A DNA stretch of 64,000 bases, taken from Nonomuraea aurantiaca (GTDB taxonomy: Bacteria > Actinomycetota > Actinomycetes > Streptosporangiales > Streptosporangiaceae). Positions 8,459-17,092 of this stretch are shown here, in pieces. The notes under the pieces were generated by a model that had not been told where the DNA came from, did not search any database, and saw only the letters and a program-made list of their open reading frames with translations. The stretch spans positions 372,001-436,000 of the forward strand of contig NZ_JAIWNB010000002.1 of the NCBI RefSeq assembly GCF_020215705.1. The letters are read 5' to 3'. How positions within the stretch are numbered: position 1 is the first letter of the stretch; each line of letters starts with the position of its first letter. The translations under genes were made by a program, and so were the position numbers.

Positions 8459-9567
8459 GCAGCCGCCAGTTCGGCCAGTTCGCCGATCTCGATGACCGTC
8501 ACACCGGGCACCAGCGGCGGCCTGTCGCCGGAGGAGGCCCCGACCCAGACGCAGACCACCTGGTCGAAGCGGCGGCGCACCGAGGCGACGCCCGTGAGCG
8601 CCGTCCGTGCCCCGGTGACCAATACCAGCGCCCCGCCGGAGCCCGCGCGGCGCACCGAGTCCATCGGCGTCTCCGCGTCGGCCGTCCGCTCGACCAGGGC
8701 CAGCCGGTCGAGCACCTCCTCGGACTCCTCGCCGCCGCCCTTGACCGACAGCAACTCTCCCGCCCCGGTCAGCAGCCGCACCGGGAAGCGGCGGCGGCTC
8801 GCCGACCAGGCGACCGACGCGGCCGCGTCCACCGCCAGCTCGAACTCGTCGTCATCCCCGTAGGACTCGGCGCGCGTGTCGAGGATCGTGGTCGTGTACG
8901 GCAGGCTGACGTCCTCCAGCTCCTTGACCATGAGGGTCCCGGTGCGCGCCGTGGACCGCCAGTGGATGTGCCGCAGGTCGTCGCCGATCACGTAGTCGCG
9001 GACGCCGTTGAAGGTGATCGTGCCGCTCGGCGAGCGGGAGGCGGAGCCGTCGAGGTGGCGCTGCCTGCCGGAGTTCAGCGGCTCCAGCGGCACCGTACGC
9101 GGCCGGACCAGCAGCAGGTCCGCCTGGCCGTACGAGGTCGTGCGCCGGGCCAGGCCGAACGGGTCGGCCCGGTCGAGTCGCAGCGGGCCCACCGGGGTCT
9201 CGCCGCGCCTGCGGGTGGGCAGCCGGTACGACACGGTTCCGGTGGAGTTCCTGGCCAGCGGCGGTACGGCGACCACGATCGCGGTGTCCCGGCAGGTGTC
9301 GTGGGCCTCCAGGGCATCGCGCCGCCAGCGGCCCCTGTTCGTGACGCGCAGCATCGCGATGGCGGCCTCGCCCCTGGCCACCTTGACGGGCGTGACCTCG
9401 CGGCGTACCTCCAGGCGTGGCCGGCGCAGCGTCCACAGCAGACCGGCGCCGACGGCGACGATCCCGCCGATCGACAGCGCGCCCGCCTGCTGGTAGCCGA
9501 GCGGCGCCGCCACCGCGTACAGCAGCACGGAGGCGGCCAGGGTGCCCCAGCCGGCTCTGGTGATCAT
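8446..9567 (-). CDS. DUF58 domain protein
   Basis: A 373-residue protein with two N-terminal membrane helices and then a DUF58 region with the hallmark YVIGDDLRHIHWRSTARTG, followed by a vWA-like fold. DUF58 proteins usually work with MoxR AAA ATPases and TgpA-like transglutaminases in envelope or protein-maturation systems. Here it sits between the FN3/propeller gene and the TgpA-like gene. The ATG at 9567 overlaps the TGA of the upstream gene as ATGA; a GTG two codons earlier is possible but the ATGA overlap is more typical. No moxR gene is present in the cluster, which is unusual. Confidence 0.88.
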   Translation of the reverse strand: MITRAGWGTLAASVLLYAVAAPLGYQQAGALSIGGIVAVGAGLLWTLRRPRLEVRREVTPVKVARGEAAIAMLRVTNRGRWRRDALEAHDTCRDTAIVVAVPPLARNSTGTVSYRLPTRRRGETPVGPLRLDRADPFGLARRTTSYGQADLLLVRPRTVPLEPLNSGRQRHLDGSASRSPSGTITFNGVRDYVIGDDLRHIHWRSTARTGTLMVKELEDVSLPYTTTILDTRAESYGDDDEFELAVDAAASVAWSASRRRFPVRLLTGAGELLSVKGGGEESEEVLDRLALVERTADAETPMDSVRRAGSGGALVLVTGARTALTGVASVRRRFDQVVCVWVGASSGDRPPLVPGVTVIEIGELAELAAAWPR

Positions 9568-11756
9568 TCGCACTCCCAGAGGGGGGCGGCGGGGAATCCC
9601 CCCTTCGGGGTGTCCATCAGCACGTCGTTCAGCCAGCCGCTGCCCCGGCTGGACTCCACCTTGTTCCAGACGTCGCTGCTCATGCCCGTGTCGGTGTCGG
9701 TGTAGCCCGCGCCCTTGGTCTGGCAGATCACGGTCATGGTGATGTACTCACCCTTGGGGATGCGGCCGGCCTCCGCCCCCGCCGAGGGGCCGGAGCGGAT
9801 CAGAGTGTCCCTGTTGTCGTTGTGCGCGTTGCGGAACTGCGCCGACGGCGGCTGCAGCCCGGCCTTGGCCTCGGCGCGCTCCTGGCCCTCGCCGGCGCCG
9901 TTCTTGGCGCGCAATGTCCAGGTGTAGTCCTGGCCGTTCTTCAGGCCGGTCACCTCCGCGCTGGTTCCGTCGAGCGTGCCGGGGTGCTGGCCGGGGCCTT
10001 CGAGGACGTAGCTGACGCCGCCGTCCTTGGCGTTGTCGGGCGCCGACCAGGTGAGGTCGGCGCCGTGGTTCTTGCCCTTGGCCTCGAAGCTCGCCGGTCT
10101 GCCGGGGGCGACGCAGGGGCGTACCGGGATGGTGGGGTCGGAGACGGACTCGCCGCCGTCGTACTGGGCCGCGACGCGGAAGGTGTACTCCTGGTCGCAG
10201 CGGCCTCCGGTGACCCGGAACTGGAAGGGGCCGTCGGACCGTACACGGTCCGGGGTCACGTTCGCGCTGTCCGGGGCGCCCTTGAGCGTGTAGCCGGTGG
10301 CCTTGCCCTGGCTCGACGGGGTGAACACGATCTCCATCCAGCCGGGTCCCGAGTTCGCCGTGACGGTGCCCGGCGGTCCGGGGGTCTGCGTCGGTGTGGG
10401 CGTGGGCGTGGGCGTCGGGGTTGGCGTAGGCGTCGGGGTGCTGGTCGGGGGCGGGCTGGGGGTTTGCGAGCGCTTCGTCGGGGTGGGCTTCGGTGTACGC
10501 GTGACCGTCACCGTGGGCCGTACCGTGGGCTGGGTGGTCTGCCGGGTCGGGACGGTGGTCGGGAGCGCCATGGTGGGCGTGCCGGTGGGTACGGGCAGCG
10601 GAGTGGGGGTGTCCTTCTGGCCGAGCGCCTCGTCGTACTTGCCGACCCGGTGCGCCCTGCCGTCCTGCTCGACGACCAGCGCGGTCTCGCTGAACTGGTC
10701 GTTGACCCACAGCAGGCCGTCCTTGACGAACACCTCCAGCGGCCCCGCCTTGCCGGTGATCACCTTCTCGGCGTCGAACCTCTTGGCCACCGTGTCGTAC
10801 ACGATGAGCCGCCCGGTGCTCTCGTCGGCGATGTAGACGCGGCGGCCGAGAGCCTGCGGCGGCCCGAGCTTGCCGCCCTTCACCGACACGGTGCTGAGCG
10901 CGCCGCTCGCGGTGTCCACGAGCACCAGCGCGCCCTGCTTGGGCGCGAGCATCGGGACGATCGTGGCCTCGGCGACGGCGGGCATCAGCATGCCTCCGCG
11001 CCCGGCCTCGGTCACCGTGCTGGGCAGGCTCACCGTGAGCCGCGTACCGGTCGAGCCGATGACCATCGCCGACGCGGCGGCGGAGTTGGTGACCAGCGGT
11101 ACGCCGTCCGCCATGGTCAGCGTGAGCGGGTCGCCTGGCTCGCCCACGGTCACAGGCTTGCCCTGCTGGGCGCCGTTGATCTGGGCCAGCGTGCCCGCTT
11201 CCGGCACGGGCACCCAGAGGGTTCCGTTCTTGTCGATGCCCGCCTGGCCGAGCGGGCCCTTGAGCGTGATCGCGGCGCCGATCGTGTCCACGGTCAGGGG
11301 ATTCACCTGCTGGACGGTGCCCGCCTGCGGGTCGATCGCGTACGCCTTGCCCGCGCCCATGACCAGCTGCGTGCCGCCGGCGCCCAGGCTCTTGGTCTGG
11401 GCGACTTCGAGCTGGGTCGGGTCGATGCGGCTGACCTGCCCGGTCGACTCGTCGACGACGAGCACGCTGTTGCCGTCCTGGACCACCTTGAGCTCGTCGC
11501 CCTTCGCGGCGGCCAGGTCCACGCGGCCGTCCACCTGGCCGGACAGGCCGTTGGCGTGGACGACCTCACCGTTGAGCGCGCTGGCGAGCCACGCGCCGAT
11601 GTCGGCGAGTTTGGGCCGGGCGCTGGACACACCCGTACCCAGGAAGAACCCGATGCCCGTGAGCGCGGCGACGACCGCGAGCGCGACGAGGCCCGCCATC
11701 CTCCGCCGTGCCGCCTTCTGCCACCGAATGGCCACCAAATTCACATCCCGCGACAT
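9564..11756 (-). CDS. membrane-anchored propeller-like protein with two FN3 domains
   Basis: A 730-residue protein. A single helix at residues ~20-42 anchors it with the rest outside. Residues ~80-385 are short degenerate repeats (VDESTGQVSRID, IDPQAGTVQQVN, VDTASGALSTVS) that look like a beta-propeller. A Pro/Thr linker with about ten consecutive PT pairs follows (~385-470), then two FN3 domains (~472-555, ~557-645) and a compact C-terminal domain ending WNKVESSRGSGWLNDVL that resembles an SH3-like wall-binding fold. It is the first gene of the coupled FN3-DUF58-TgpA set and likely acts at the cell surface. The start at 11756 follows from the membrane segment position. Confidence 0.8.
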   Translation of the reverse strand: MSRDVNLVAIRWQKAARRRMAGLVALAVVAALTGIGFFLGTGVSSARPKLADIGAWLASALNGEVVHANGLSGQVDGRVDLAAAKGDELKVVQDGNSVLVVDESTGQVSRIDPTQLEVAQTKSLGAGGTQLVMGAGKAYAIDPQAGTVQQVNPLTVDTIGAAITLKGPLGQAGIDKNGTLWVPVPEAGTLAQINGAQQGKPVTVGEPGDPLTLTMADGVPLVTNSAAASAMVIGSTGTRLTVSLPSTVTEAGRGGMLMPAVAEATIVPMLAPKQGALVLVDTASGALSTVSVKGGKLGPPQALGRRVYIADESTGRLIVYDTVAKRFDAEKVITGKAGPLEVFVKDGLLWVNDQFSETALVVEQDGRAHRVGKYDEALGQKDTPTPLPVPTGTPTMALPTTVPTRQTTQPTVRPTVTVTRTPKPTPTKRSQTPSPPPTSTPTPTPTPTPTPTPTPTQTPGPPGTVTANSGPGWMEIVFTPSSQGKATGYTLKGAPDSANVTPDRVRSDGPFQFRVTGGRCDQEYTFRVAAQYDGGESVSDPTIPVRPCVAPGRPASFEAKGKNHGADLTWSAPDNAKDGGVSYVLEGPGQHPGTLDGTSAEVTGLKNGQDYTWTLRAKNGAGEGQERAEAKAGLQPPSAQFRNAHNDNRDTLIRSGPSAGAEAGRIPKGEYITMTVICQTKGAGYTDTDTGMSSDVWNKVESSRGSGWLNDVLMDTPKGGFPAAPLWECE
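10381..10446. repeat. PT-coding low-complexity tract
   Basis: A run of GTGGGC/GTCGGG/GTAGGC hexamers (plus strand) encodes consecutive Pro-Thr pairs on the minus strand. It forms the flexible linker between the propeller-like region and the FN3 domains of the surface protein. Confidence 0.75.
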
Positions 11757-11836
11757 TTGCGCACATGCATACCCGCCGACACCCTAGAGCGGCGGGGGCG
11801 GCTGGGGGCACTCTTCAAACAACCTCGAAGTGTCGG

Positions 11837-12259
11837 TCAGGTCGTGCCCCGGCGCCGCTCGTCGATGGCCCGCATGCGCTCGTCCATCGATGATTCGAAG
11901 GACTCGAGGACCTGGCTGAACCGGTCGTCGAGCTCCCGCTGGGTCGGCATCGGCTCGCCGAGCGTGTCGGCCATGACCTCCCTGGCCTTTCTGCCGGCTT
12001 CCTCCTGGGCCTGCTGGGCGGCCCGCAGCAGTTCCTCGGCCAGCTTCTGGCTGTCCAGGCGCATCGCGCGCGGGGCGATGGCCAGCTCGACGAGCCGCCC
12101 GTCGGCGCCGGCCGCCACCCGCACCTGCCCGTCCGCGCCGGTGCCCCGGCCGACGACCACGTCGACCTCCTTGCGAACCTCTTCGACGCGGAGCAGCATC
12201 TCCTCCGCCTGGGCGGTGATCCGTTCGAGGTCTTCGGGGCGGAATTCCGCAGCGTCCAT
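11837..12259 (-). CDS. YbaB/EbfC family nucleoid-associated protein
   Basis: A 140-residue protein with the YbaB/EbfC pattern: an N-terminal helix rich in Glu/Arg (DLERITAQAEEMLLRVEEV), a central strand region where VRVAAGADGRLVELAIAPRA corresponds to the family's VxVxxxGxlxxlxi segment, and a long C-terminal helix (KLAEELLRAAQQAQEEAGRK). Family members bind DNA or act as small dimeric partners. The C-terminal extension DERMRAIDERRRGTT is longer than in E. coli YbaB, as in actinobacterial versions linked to WXG100-type loci. It is upstream of the FN3 gene on the same strand with 80 bases between, so its relation to that cluster is uncertain. Confidence 0.8.
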   Translation of the reverse strand: MDAAEFRPEDLERITAQAEEMLLRVEEVRKEVDVVVGRGTGADGQVRVAAGADGRLVELAIAPRAMRLDSQKLAEELLRAAQQAQEEAGRKAREVMADTLGEPMPTQRELDDRFSQVLESFESSMDERMRAIDERRRGTT

Positions 12260-12366
12260 GCCGGGATGATCGCCGACACTTCACCAACAGCGGCGATATT
12301 TCGGGAAAGGTGGAAGCGACGGCGGGTTCCAGGGCCCCCGACTGCGCGAAAGAGCCACGCGACGTC

Positions 12367-13173
12367 TTACGCGAGGACCTCGCGTAGCGCGGCCGCGTAC
12401 GCCCTGGGGTGCGAGGTGTTGCCGTTGTGCCCGCCAGGGAAGTGCACGAGCTCGGTGCCGAGCAGCCGCGCCAGCTCCTCGGCGCATCGATAGTCGAAGA
12501 CCGTGCGCGGTGTGGCGCTCCCGGCGACGGGCACGATCGGGGCGCCCTTCAGCGTGGCGGGGTCCAGGCGGTCGGCGATGATCGCCGTCCAGTCGTGCTC
12601 CACGAAGTAGCCGAAGTTGGCGATCCGCTGCTCGGTCATCGGCTGCGGGGTCAGGTCCGGCTCGATGTCCTTGGCGGCCAGGTCGATGCCGAGTGTCCTG
12701 CTGATCTCCTTGAGCAGGGCGGGCAGACCGTCACGCCGATAGATCTCCTGCCCCTCGGCCAGTTCCTGCCGGTGGCCGAGGCGCTCGTCAGGGGGGAGCA
12801 GCCACGGCGCGACGGGCTCGTGCGCGATCAGCCTGCTCAGCCGGCCGCTCGCCACCAGGTGGAGCCCGATGGTGGCGCCGAAGCTCATGCCCAGCATCGT
12901 CACCGGTTCGCCGGTCAGGTGGTCGAGCAGGCGCAGGACGTCGTCGGCGTGCTCCTCGACGGTCGCGCCCCTGGCCGGGTCGTCCAGGGTGCTGCGCGAG
13001 AGCCCGCGCCGGTCGTACGTGATCACCGTGTGGTCGGAGACGAGCCGGTCCACGAGGTCGACGCTGCGTCCGGCGTCACCTTCGCCGCTCTGCGAGATCA
13101 GCAGGGCGGGGCCGGTGCCCCGGACCTCGAAGTAGAGGTGTGCGCCGGCCACCCGCAACATGCCAGTTTTCAT
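12367..13173 (-). CDS. alpha/beta hydrolase
   Basis: A 268-residue soluble alpha/beta hydrolase. The nucleophile elbow is LGMSFGA with Ser as nucleophile, the early oxyanion region is RGTGPALLISQSGEGD, and YDRRGLSRST is the conserved strand-4 motif. The late acidic residue and the histidine are in TELVHFPGGHNGN. The ATG at 13173 is preferred over a GTG three codons upstream. A MarR-like palindrome begins 15 bases upstream of the start, so the MarR regulator encoded two genes upstream may control it. The substrate is unknown; the family includes esterases and lactone or peroxide-forming enzymes. Confidence 0.85.
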   Translation of the reverse strand: MKTGMLRVAGAHLYFEVRGTGPALLISQSGEGDAGRSVDLVDRLVSDHTVITYDRRGLSRSTLDDPARGATVEEHADDVLRLLDHLTGEPVTMLGMSFGATIGLHLVASGRLSRLIAHEPVAPWLLPPDERLGHRQELAEGQEIYRRDGLPALLKEISRTLGIDLAAKDIEPDLTPQPMTEQRIANFGYFVEHDWTAIIADRLDPATLKGAPIVPVAGSATPRTVFDYRCAEELARLLGTELVHFPGGHNGNTSHPRAYAAALREVLA

Positions 13174-13187
13174 GGCACTCACCGTAA

Positions 13188-13216
13188 TGCATCAAGAGTG
13201 ATGTATCAAGAATGAT
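13188..13216. promoter_or_regulatory. probable MarR-type operator before the hydrolase
   Basis: ATGCATCA-agag-TGATGTAT is a 20-base inverted repeat with one mismatch. An overlapping second element, ATCA-agaa-TGAT, follows at 13205-13216, and the two halves also read as 14-base direct repeats. The site overlaps the stop codon of the upstream aminotransferase gene and lies just before the hydrolase start. A MarR gene is at 14017-14469. Confidence 0.55.
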
Positions 13217-14003
13217 GGATTTCTTCCCAGGGCATGCCTTCGAAGTAGCCGATCAGCCGGCCCATCGCCGCCTCGTCCACCTTCAGCGTCAGGTCGTCGA
13301 CCCGCCCCACGGCCACGACACCGTGCGAGTTCGTCACGAACACCGACTCGAAGTCCGGCAGATCCGCCACCCGCAACACCCGGCTCTCGTACGGCACACC
13401 CGCCTGAGTCAGCCCCGCCTCCATGAGCTGCATCGTGATGCCGTGCAGCATGGGCGCGTCCGGCCAGATCACCCGGGTGCCGTCGAAACAGCCCAGATTG
13501 GTGATCGAACCCTCGGAGATCACCCCGTCGTCCGCGGTGAGCAGGGCCTCGTCGAAGCCCTCGGCCTGCACCCGCCGCCCCAGGTAGCCCTGGGGGAAGC
13601 CGCCGGTGTGCTTGACGTGCGGCAGAAAGCGCTGGTAGCGGACCGATTTGAGGCTCCGTGGGGTGGTGGCGACGTCGGTGGGAGGCTTGGCGGTCACCAG
13701 TACGTGCAGGCGGGCGACCTCGCACACATAGACCCGTACGGACGCGTCGGGCGCAGCCGCCGGTCGCCGGTCCAGGCCCAGTGCCGATCTGATGGAGTCG
13801 ACCACGAGCCCGCGGTCGAGCGGGCGGCCGAACAGCTCCTCGGTGGCCCGGTCGAGCCGGTCGAGGTGGCGGTCGAGGCCGCGTACCCGGCCCTGCCTGA
13901 CCTGCATCGCGGTGAAGTGCCCGTATCTCGCCGATACGGCCAGCGTCACCTCCGGCGCCTCGGCGAGCCTGCCGTCGATCACGGTGCGTTCGATGTCGAT
14001 CAA
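13206..14003 (-). CDS. aminotransferase class IV family protein
   Basis: A PLP protein of the branched-chain aminotransferase / aminodeoxychorismate lyase fold. Family features are YGHFTAMQVRQGRVRGLDRH near the N-terminus (the conserved YG(D/H)xxF..R region), the lysine-containing LPHVKHTGGFPQG segment, DEALLTADDGVISEGSITNL (E..SNlF/W-type motif) and the closing FVTNSHGVVAVGRVDD. The exact reaction is not determined. The start is uncertain: the frame has no ATG here; a TTG at 14003 directly abuts an AAGGGAG, and a GTG lies at 13982. It follows the MarR gene closely (14 bases to the TTG), so they are probably one transcript. Confidence 0.8.
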   Translation of the reverse strand: MIDIERTVIDGRLAEAPEVTLAVSARYGHFTAMQVRQGRVRGLDRHLDRLDRATEELFGRPLDRGLVVDSIRSALGLDRRPAAAPDASVRVYVCEVARLHVLVTAKPPTDVATTPRSLKSVRYQRFLPHVKHTGGFPQGYLGRRVQAEGFDEALLTADDGVISEGSITNLGCFDGTRVIWPDAPMLHGITMQLMEAGLTQAGVPYESRVLRVADLPDFESVFVTNSHGVVAVGRVDDLTLKVDEAAMGRLIGYFEGMPWEEIHHS

Positions 14004-14016
14004 CTCCCTTGTACGG

Positions 14017-14469
14017 CTAACGGCTGAGCGTCCCGGGAATGAGGCGCCGGGCCAGCTCCTCCAGCATCTCGACCGTCTCGGCGATGTCCTGCCGGTCGTC
14101 GGTGTCGAGGGCCGCGGCCACGGCGTCATCCACCGGCGCGGCTCGTACCTCCGACACCCGCGCCGAAACCTGCGGCGACTCCCTGATCAGGGAGCGCCGC
14201 CGGTCGCGGGGGTCGGTCATGGTCTCCAGGGCGCCCACGGACTTCAGCCGCGCGACGGCGGCGGAGACGGCGCTCTGCGGCAGGCCGGTGCGGGCCGCCA
14301 CCTCGCCCACGGAGGTGTCGGGATGCTCCCGGACGTCGCTCACGACGATGAGGACGGTCCGGACGCTGGTGGAGTGCTCGCCGATGCCCTCGGTGGGCAT
14401 GGCCTCCTCGCCGATCTTCATCAGCGTCCGCCCGAGCAGGAACAACTCGACCCCGTTCACCTCAGGCAC
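14017..14469 (-). CDS. MarR-type winged-helix regulator
   Basis: A regulator of about 150 residues. The winged helix is seen as DTSVGEVAARTGLPQSAVS, then AAVARLKSVGALETMTDPRDRRRS, where DPRDRR is the typical MarR wing. The C-terminal helix (DIAETVEMLEELARRLIPG) would complete the dimer interface. The start is not sharply defined: GTG at 14469 or GTG at 14460 both fit, and neither has a strong ribosome site. It heads a same-strand group of MarR, aminotransferase and alpha/beta hydrolase, and the palindrome at 13188 is a plausible binding site. Confidence 0.8.
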   Translation of the reverse strand: MPEVNGVELFLLGRTLMKIGEEAMPTEGIGEHSTSVRTVLIVVSDVREHPDTSVGEVAARTGLPQSAVSAAVARLKSVGALETMTDPRDRRRSLIRESPQVSARVSEVRAAPVDDAVAAALDTDDRQDIAETVEMLEELARRLIPGTLSR

Positions 14470-14619
14470 GATACCGCGATGATCCCCGGGGTGGTTCGTC
14501 ACGCGACCGGAGGTGACTCCCCAGGAACCCCAGCCACGACAGACCGTCACAGAGCCCGAGACGCTCGGGGGGAGGAGGAAGGGCACGCCTTCACCGACGC
14601 TCTCGGGACACTATGACTT

Positions 14620-15726
14620 TCAGCGCCAGAACGTCACTTCGGGGAAGTCCTTCGACGGCTTGTCCAGCAGCGACTCCCGCTCCTGGCGCAGGTGCCGGTC
14701 GAGGAAGGCGCCGACGTACGCCCGGGTGATCGACACGGTGCGCTCACCGCCAAGCGCGGGTGCGGGCAGGCCCACCTGCGGCCTGATCACCGCGTAGTCG
14801 GTGAACGAGGCGTGGTCCGTGTCCGCGACCGACAGCCAGCGCTTCCACCCGTTCACCTTCGGCCACCAGTTGACCCACGACACGTCCCCGGCCGGCGTGT
14901 GGTTCCCCTTGGTGCCCATCATGAGGAGCGGCCCGCGTACCCTCCCCGTGGGCTGCTTCGGGTTGTAGCTCCCGTCGAGGTTCACCCCGGCGCGCACCCG
15001 CCTGTCGGCGGCCATGAGCTGCGGGGTCGCGTTGCCGCCCGCCGAGAAGCCGACCACGCCGATCCGCGACCGGTCGACCAGCCGTCCCCAGCCGCTCTTC
15101 GCGGTGAGCCGGTCGAGCACGAACGACAGGTCGAGCACCCGGCTCTTCGCGATCGCGGCCCCTCTCTCCTCGGTGTTCTCTCCCGCGCACGCCGCGCAGG
15201 TCGTGGTCCGCCCGTCGGGGAACGTGGTGGCCACCGACTCATAGGTGTGCTCGACGGCCGCGACCAGGTACCCCTTGCTGGCCAGGTCCTCCGCCAGCGA
15301 GGTCATCGTCGCGCGGGGGAAGCTGAAACCCGGCGACACGAGCACGAGCGGCAAGCTGCGTCCGAGGGGCTTCGCGTTCACCGTGGCGTTGGTCCGGGTC
15401 TTGGCCAGCGTGTCGGCGGGGACGTTCGGATAGGGCTTGACGATCAGCGCCGACTCCTGCGGCGTCATGTAGGGAGCGGCTCGCGTGCCCGCCTTAGCGG
15501 CCGGGTACCACAGGGAGACCATGAGCTGCCGCGGCCCGTCCTGCGGCACCCACGGATCGGGACGATCGGCGTCGACCAGATGCAGGGAGGCCAGCCCGAC
15601 GGGGTACTTCCCGGTGGGCGCGGGCAGCGAGGTGCCTGCGGTCTTGGCCTGTGCCTGTGCCTGTGCCGGTACGGCCGGAGTCGCCAGCAGGGCCACGCCC
15701 AGGGCCACGATCAGTTGTCGTTTCAT
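14620..15726 (-). CDS. secreted alpha/beta hydrolase, PAF-acetylhydrolase-like
   Basis: A 368-residue exported esterase. The N-terminus MKRQLIVALGVALLATPAVP ending AQAQAQA is a Sec signal peptide. The nucleophile elbow is GVVGFSAGGNA with Ser as nucleophile. The segment WVPQDGPRQLMVSLWYPA is the start signature of the platelet-activating-factor acetylhydrolase-like family, and the C-terminus carries VSITRAYVGAFLDRHLR. The start is the ATG at 15726, since the signal peptide begins there. It is divergent from a two-component system. A close paralogue, a lipoprotein with matching GPRQLMVS and ITRAYVGAF motifs, lies at 52487-53719, also divergent from a sensor kinase. Confidence 0.88.
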   Translation of the reverse strand: MKRQLIVALGVALLATPAVPAQAQAQAKTAGTSLPAPTGKYPVGLASLHLVDADRPDPWVPQDGPRQLMVSLWYPAAKAGTRAAPYMTPQESALIVKPYPNVPADTLAKTRTNATVNAKPLGRSLPLVLVSPGFSFPRATMTSLAEDLASKGYLVAAVEHTYESVATTFPDGRTTTCAACAGENTEERGAAIAKSRVLDLSFVLDRLTAKSGWGRLVDRSRIGVVGFSAGGNATPQLMAADRRVRAGVNLDGSYNPKQPTGRVRGPLLMMGTKGNHTPAGDVSWVNWWPKVNGWKRWLSVADTDHASFTDYAVIRPQVGLPAPALGGERTVSITRAYVGAFLDRHLRQERESLLDKPSKDFPEVTFWR

Positions 15727-15859
15727 GACGGCCAGCCTGGGCCCGGACCCACCGGCCCGGCTTGCCCGGGAAGTCGACCGGCACCCCCTCCTTTCGTAGC
15801 GGTCCGGATCGACGATCGGCTCGGGCGGCGGCCCCGCGTCGCGCCATAGGCTGACGAAC

Positions 15860-17092
15860 ATGCAGGTGAGCAGACGGATCGAGGGCAGCTTGCCGGTGCT
15901 GCTCGGGCCGGCCGTGTTCGTGGTGTCCGCGGTGCCGTTCGACCAGACGGACGGCATGACGTCGCCGGTGTTCGTCGCGACGGCGGCCGCCGCGGGCGTG
16001 GCGGCGTGGTGGGCGCGGCGGTCATGGTGGCCGCTCGCCGTGCTCGGTGCCGTCTTCTACGTGTGGCTGGTGATGTGGCCGCCGCTGATGGTCGCCTCCT
16101 ACTACGCCGGTACGACCCTGCGCGGCACCCGCGGCATCGCGAGCTACCTGGGCGGGACCGCCGTGGCGCTCGGCGCGGCCGTCGTCGTCGGCGACCTGAT
16201 CGGCGGACGCCGGGAGATGGTCACGGCGACCCCCGCCAACGTGGCGCTGATGGCCATGGCGCTGGTGGGGCTGCCGTTCGTGTTCGGGCTCTGGACCCGG
16301 GCCCGGCGCGACGTGCTGGCCGCCGCCAGGGAGCGGGCCGACCGGCTCGAACGCGAGCAGGTCATGCGGGCCGAGCAGGCCAGGGCCCAGGAACGGGCGC
16401 GCATCGCCAGGGAGATGCACGACGTGGTCGCGCACCGGGTCTCGCTGATGGTGCTGCACGCGGGGGCTCTGGAGGTGCGGGCCGCCGACGAGCCCACGGC
16501 CCGTACGGCGTCCATGATCGGCGACATCGGCCGGGAGGCGCTCGCCAACCTGCGCGAGCTGCTCGGCGTACTCCGCTCGAACCAGCAGCCCGCCGAGCTC
16601 AGCCCGCAGCCCACGCTGGCCGACCTCGACCGGCTCCTCGACCAGTCGCGCGCGCTGGGCATCTCGGTACGCAGGCACGACCACGGCCGGCCCCGCGCGC
16701 TCGGCTCGACGGTGGAGCGGACCGCCTACCGGGTGGTTCAGGAGGCGCTCACCAACGTGCACAAGCACGCCCGCGACGCCCACACCGACGTACACGTGCG
16801 CTTCCTGAACGACACCCTCCAGGTGGAGGTCCTGAACCGGGGCACCGTCGACGGGCCGGTCGCCGATCGGTCGCTGCCGGACGGGCGGGACGCGACGCTG
16901 TCGAACGAGCGCGGTGCGGAACGGGCGCTGTCGGACGAGTCGGGTGCGGAGCGGGCGCTGCCCGGAGCGGGGTGGGGGCTGGCGGGGTTGCGTGAGCGGG
17001 TCGAGCTCCTCGGGGGGTCGCTGGCGGCCGGCCCCAGACGGGAGGGCGGCTATCGCGTCACCGCCGACATCCCCGTGCGGGCCGCGGCATGA
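15860..17092 (+). CDS. NarL-family sensor histidine kinase
   Basis: A 410-residue membrane kinase. Four to five N-terminal helices (~residues 10-145) form the sensor with almost no extracellular domain. A coiled linker (RERADRLEREQ) leads to the HisKA_3 dimerisation domain with phospho-acceptor H187 in IAREMHDVVAHRVS. The ATPase domain has the N box (RVVQEALTNVHKHA) and G box (GWGLAGLRERVELLGG). Between these boxes is an expanded loop with a 10-residue tandem duplication (ERGAERALSD / ESGAERALPG). The ATG of the response regulator overlaps its stop as ATGA, so the pair is translationally coupled. The divergent secreted esterase is a plausible target. Confidence 0.92.
   Translation: MQVSRRIEGSLPVLLGPAVFVVSAVPFDQTDGMTSPVFVATAAAAGVAAWWARRSWWPLAVLGAVFYVWLVMWPPLMVASYYAGTTLRGTRGIASYLGGTAVALGAAVVVGDLIGGRREMVTATPANVALMAMALVGLPFVFGLWTRARRDVLAAARERADRLEREQVMRAEQARAQERARIAREMHDVVAHRVSLMVLHAGALEVRAADEPTARTASMIGDIGREALANLRELLGVLRSNQQPAELSPQPTLADLDRLLDQSRALGISVRRHDHGRPRALGSTVERTAYRVVQEALTNVHKHARDAHTDVHVRFLNDTLQVEVLNRGTVDGPVADRSLPDGRDATLSNERGAERALSDESGAERALPGAGWGLAGLRERVELLGGSLAAGPRREGGYRVTADIPVRAAA
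16907..16966 (+). repeat. 30-bp tandem repeat (2 copies) inside the sensor kinase gene
   Basis: Two in-frame 30-base units encode ERGAERALSD and ESGAERALPG. They lie in the loop between the N and G boxes of the kinase ATPase domain, and the preceding residues (DRSLPDGRDATLSN) may be a degenerate third copy. Confidence 0.65.

Noticed and set aside
6644..8863. Very long open frame on the plus strand opposite the TgpA-like and DUF58 genes
   Set aside because: It is rich in Arg, Gly, His and Pro with no domain pattern and lies fully antisense to two well-supported genes; it is a high-GC shadow frame.
10381..10446. Hexamer run considered as a regulatory or origin-type repeat
   Set aside because: It encodes a Pro-Thr linker in frame within a larger gene, which explains it.
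9822..12269. Long plus-strand frame opposite the FN3/propeller and YbaB genes
   Set aside because: Composition is Arg/Gly/Ala-rich without motifs, and both minus-strand genes have clear domains and coupled starts.
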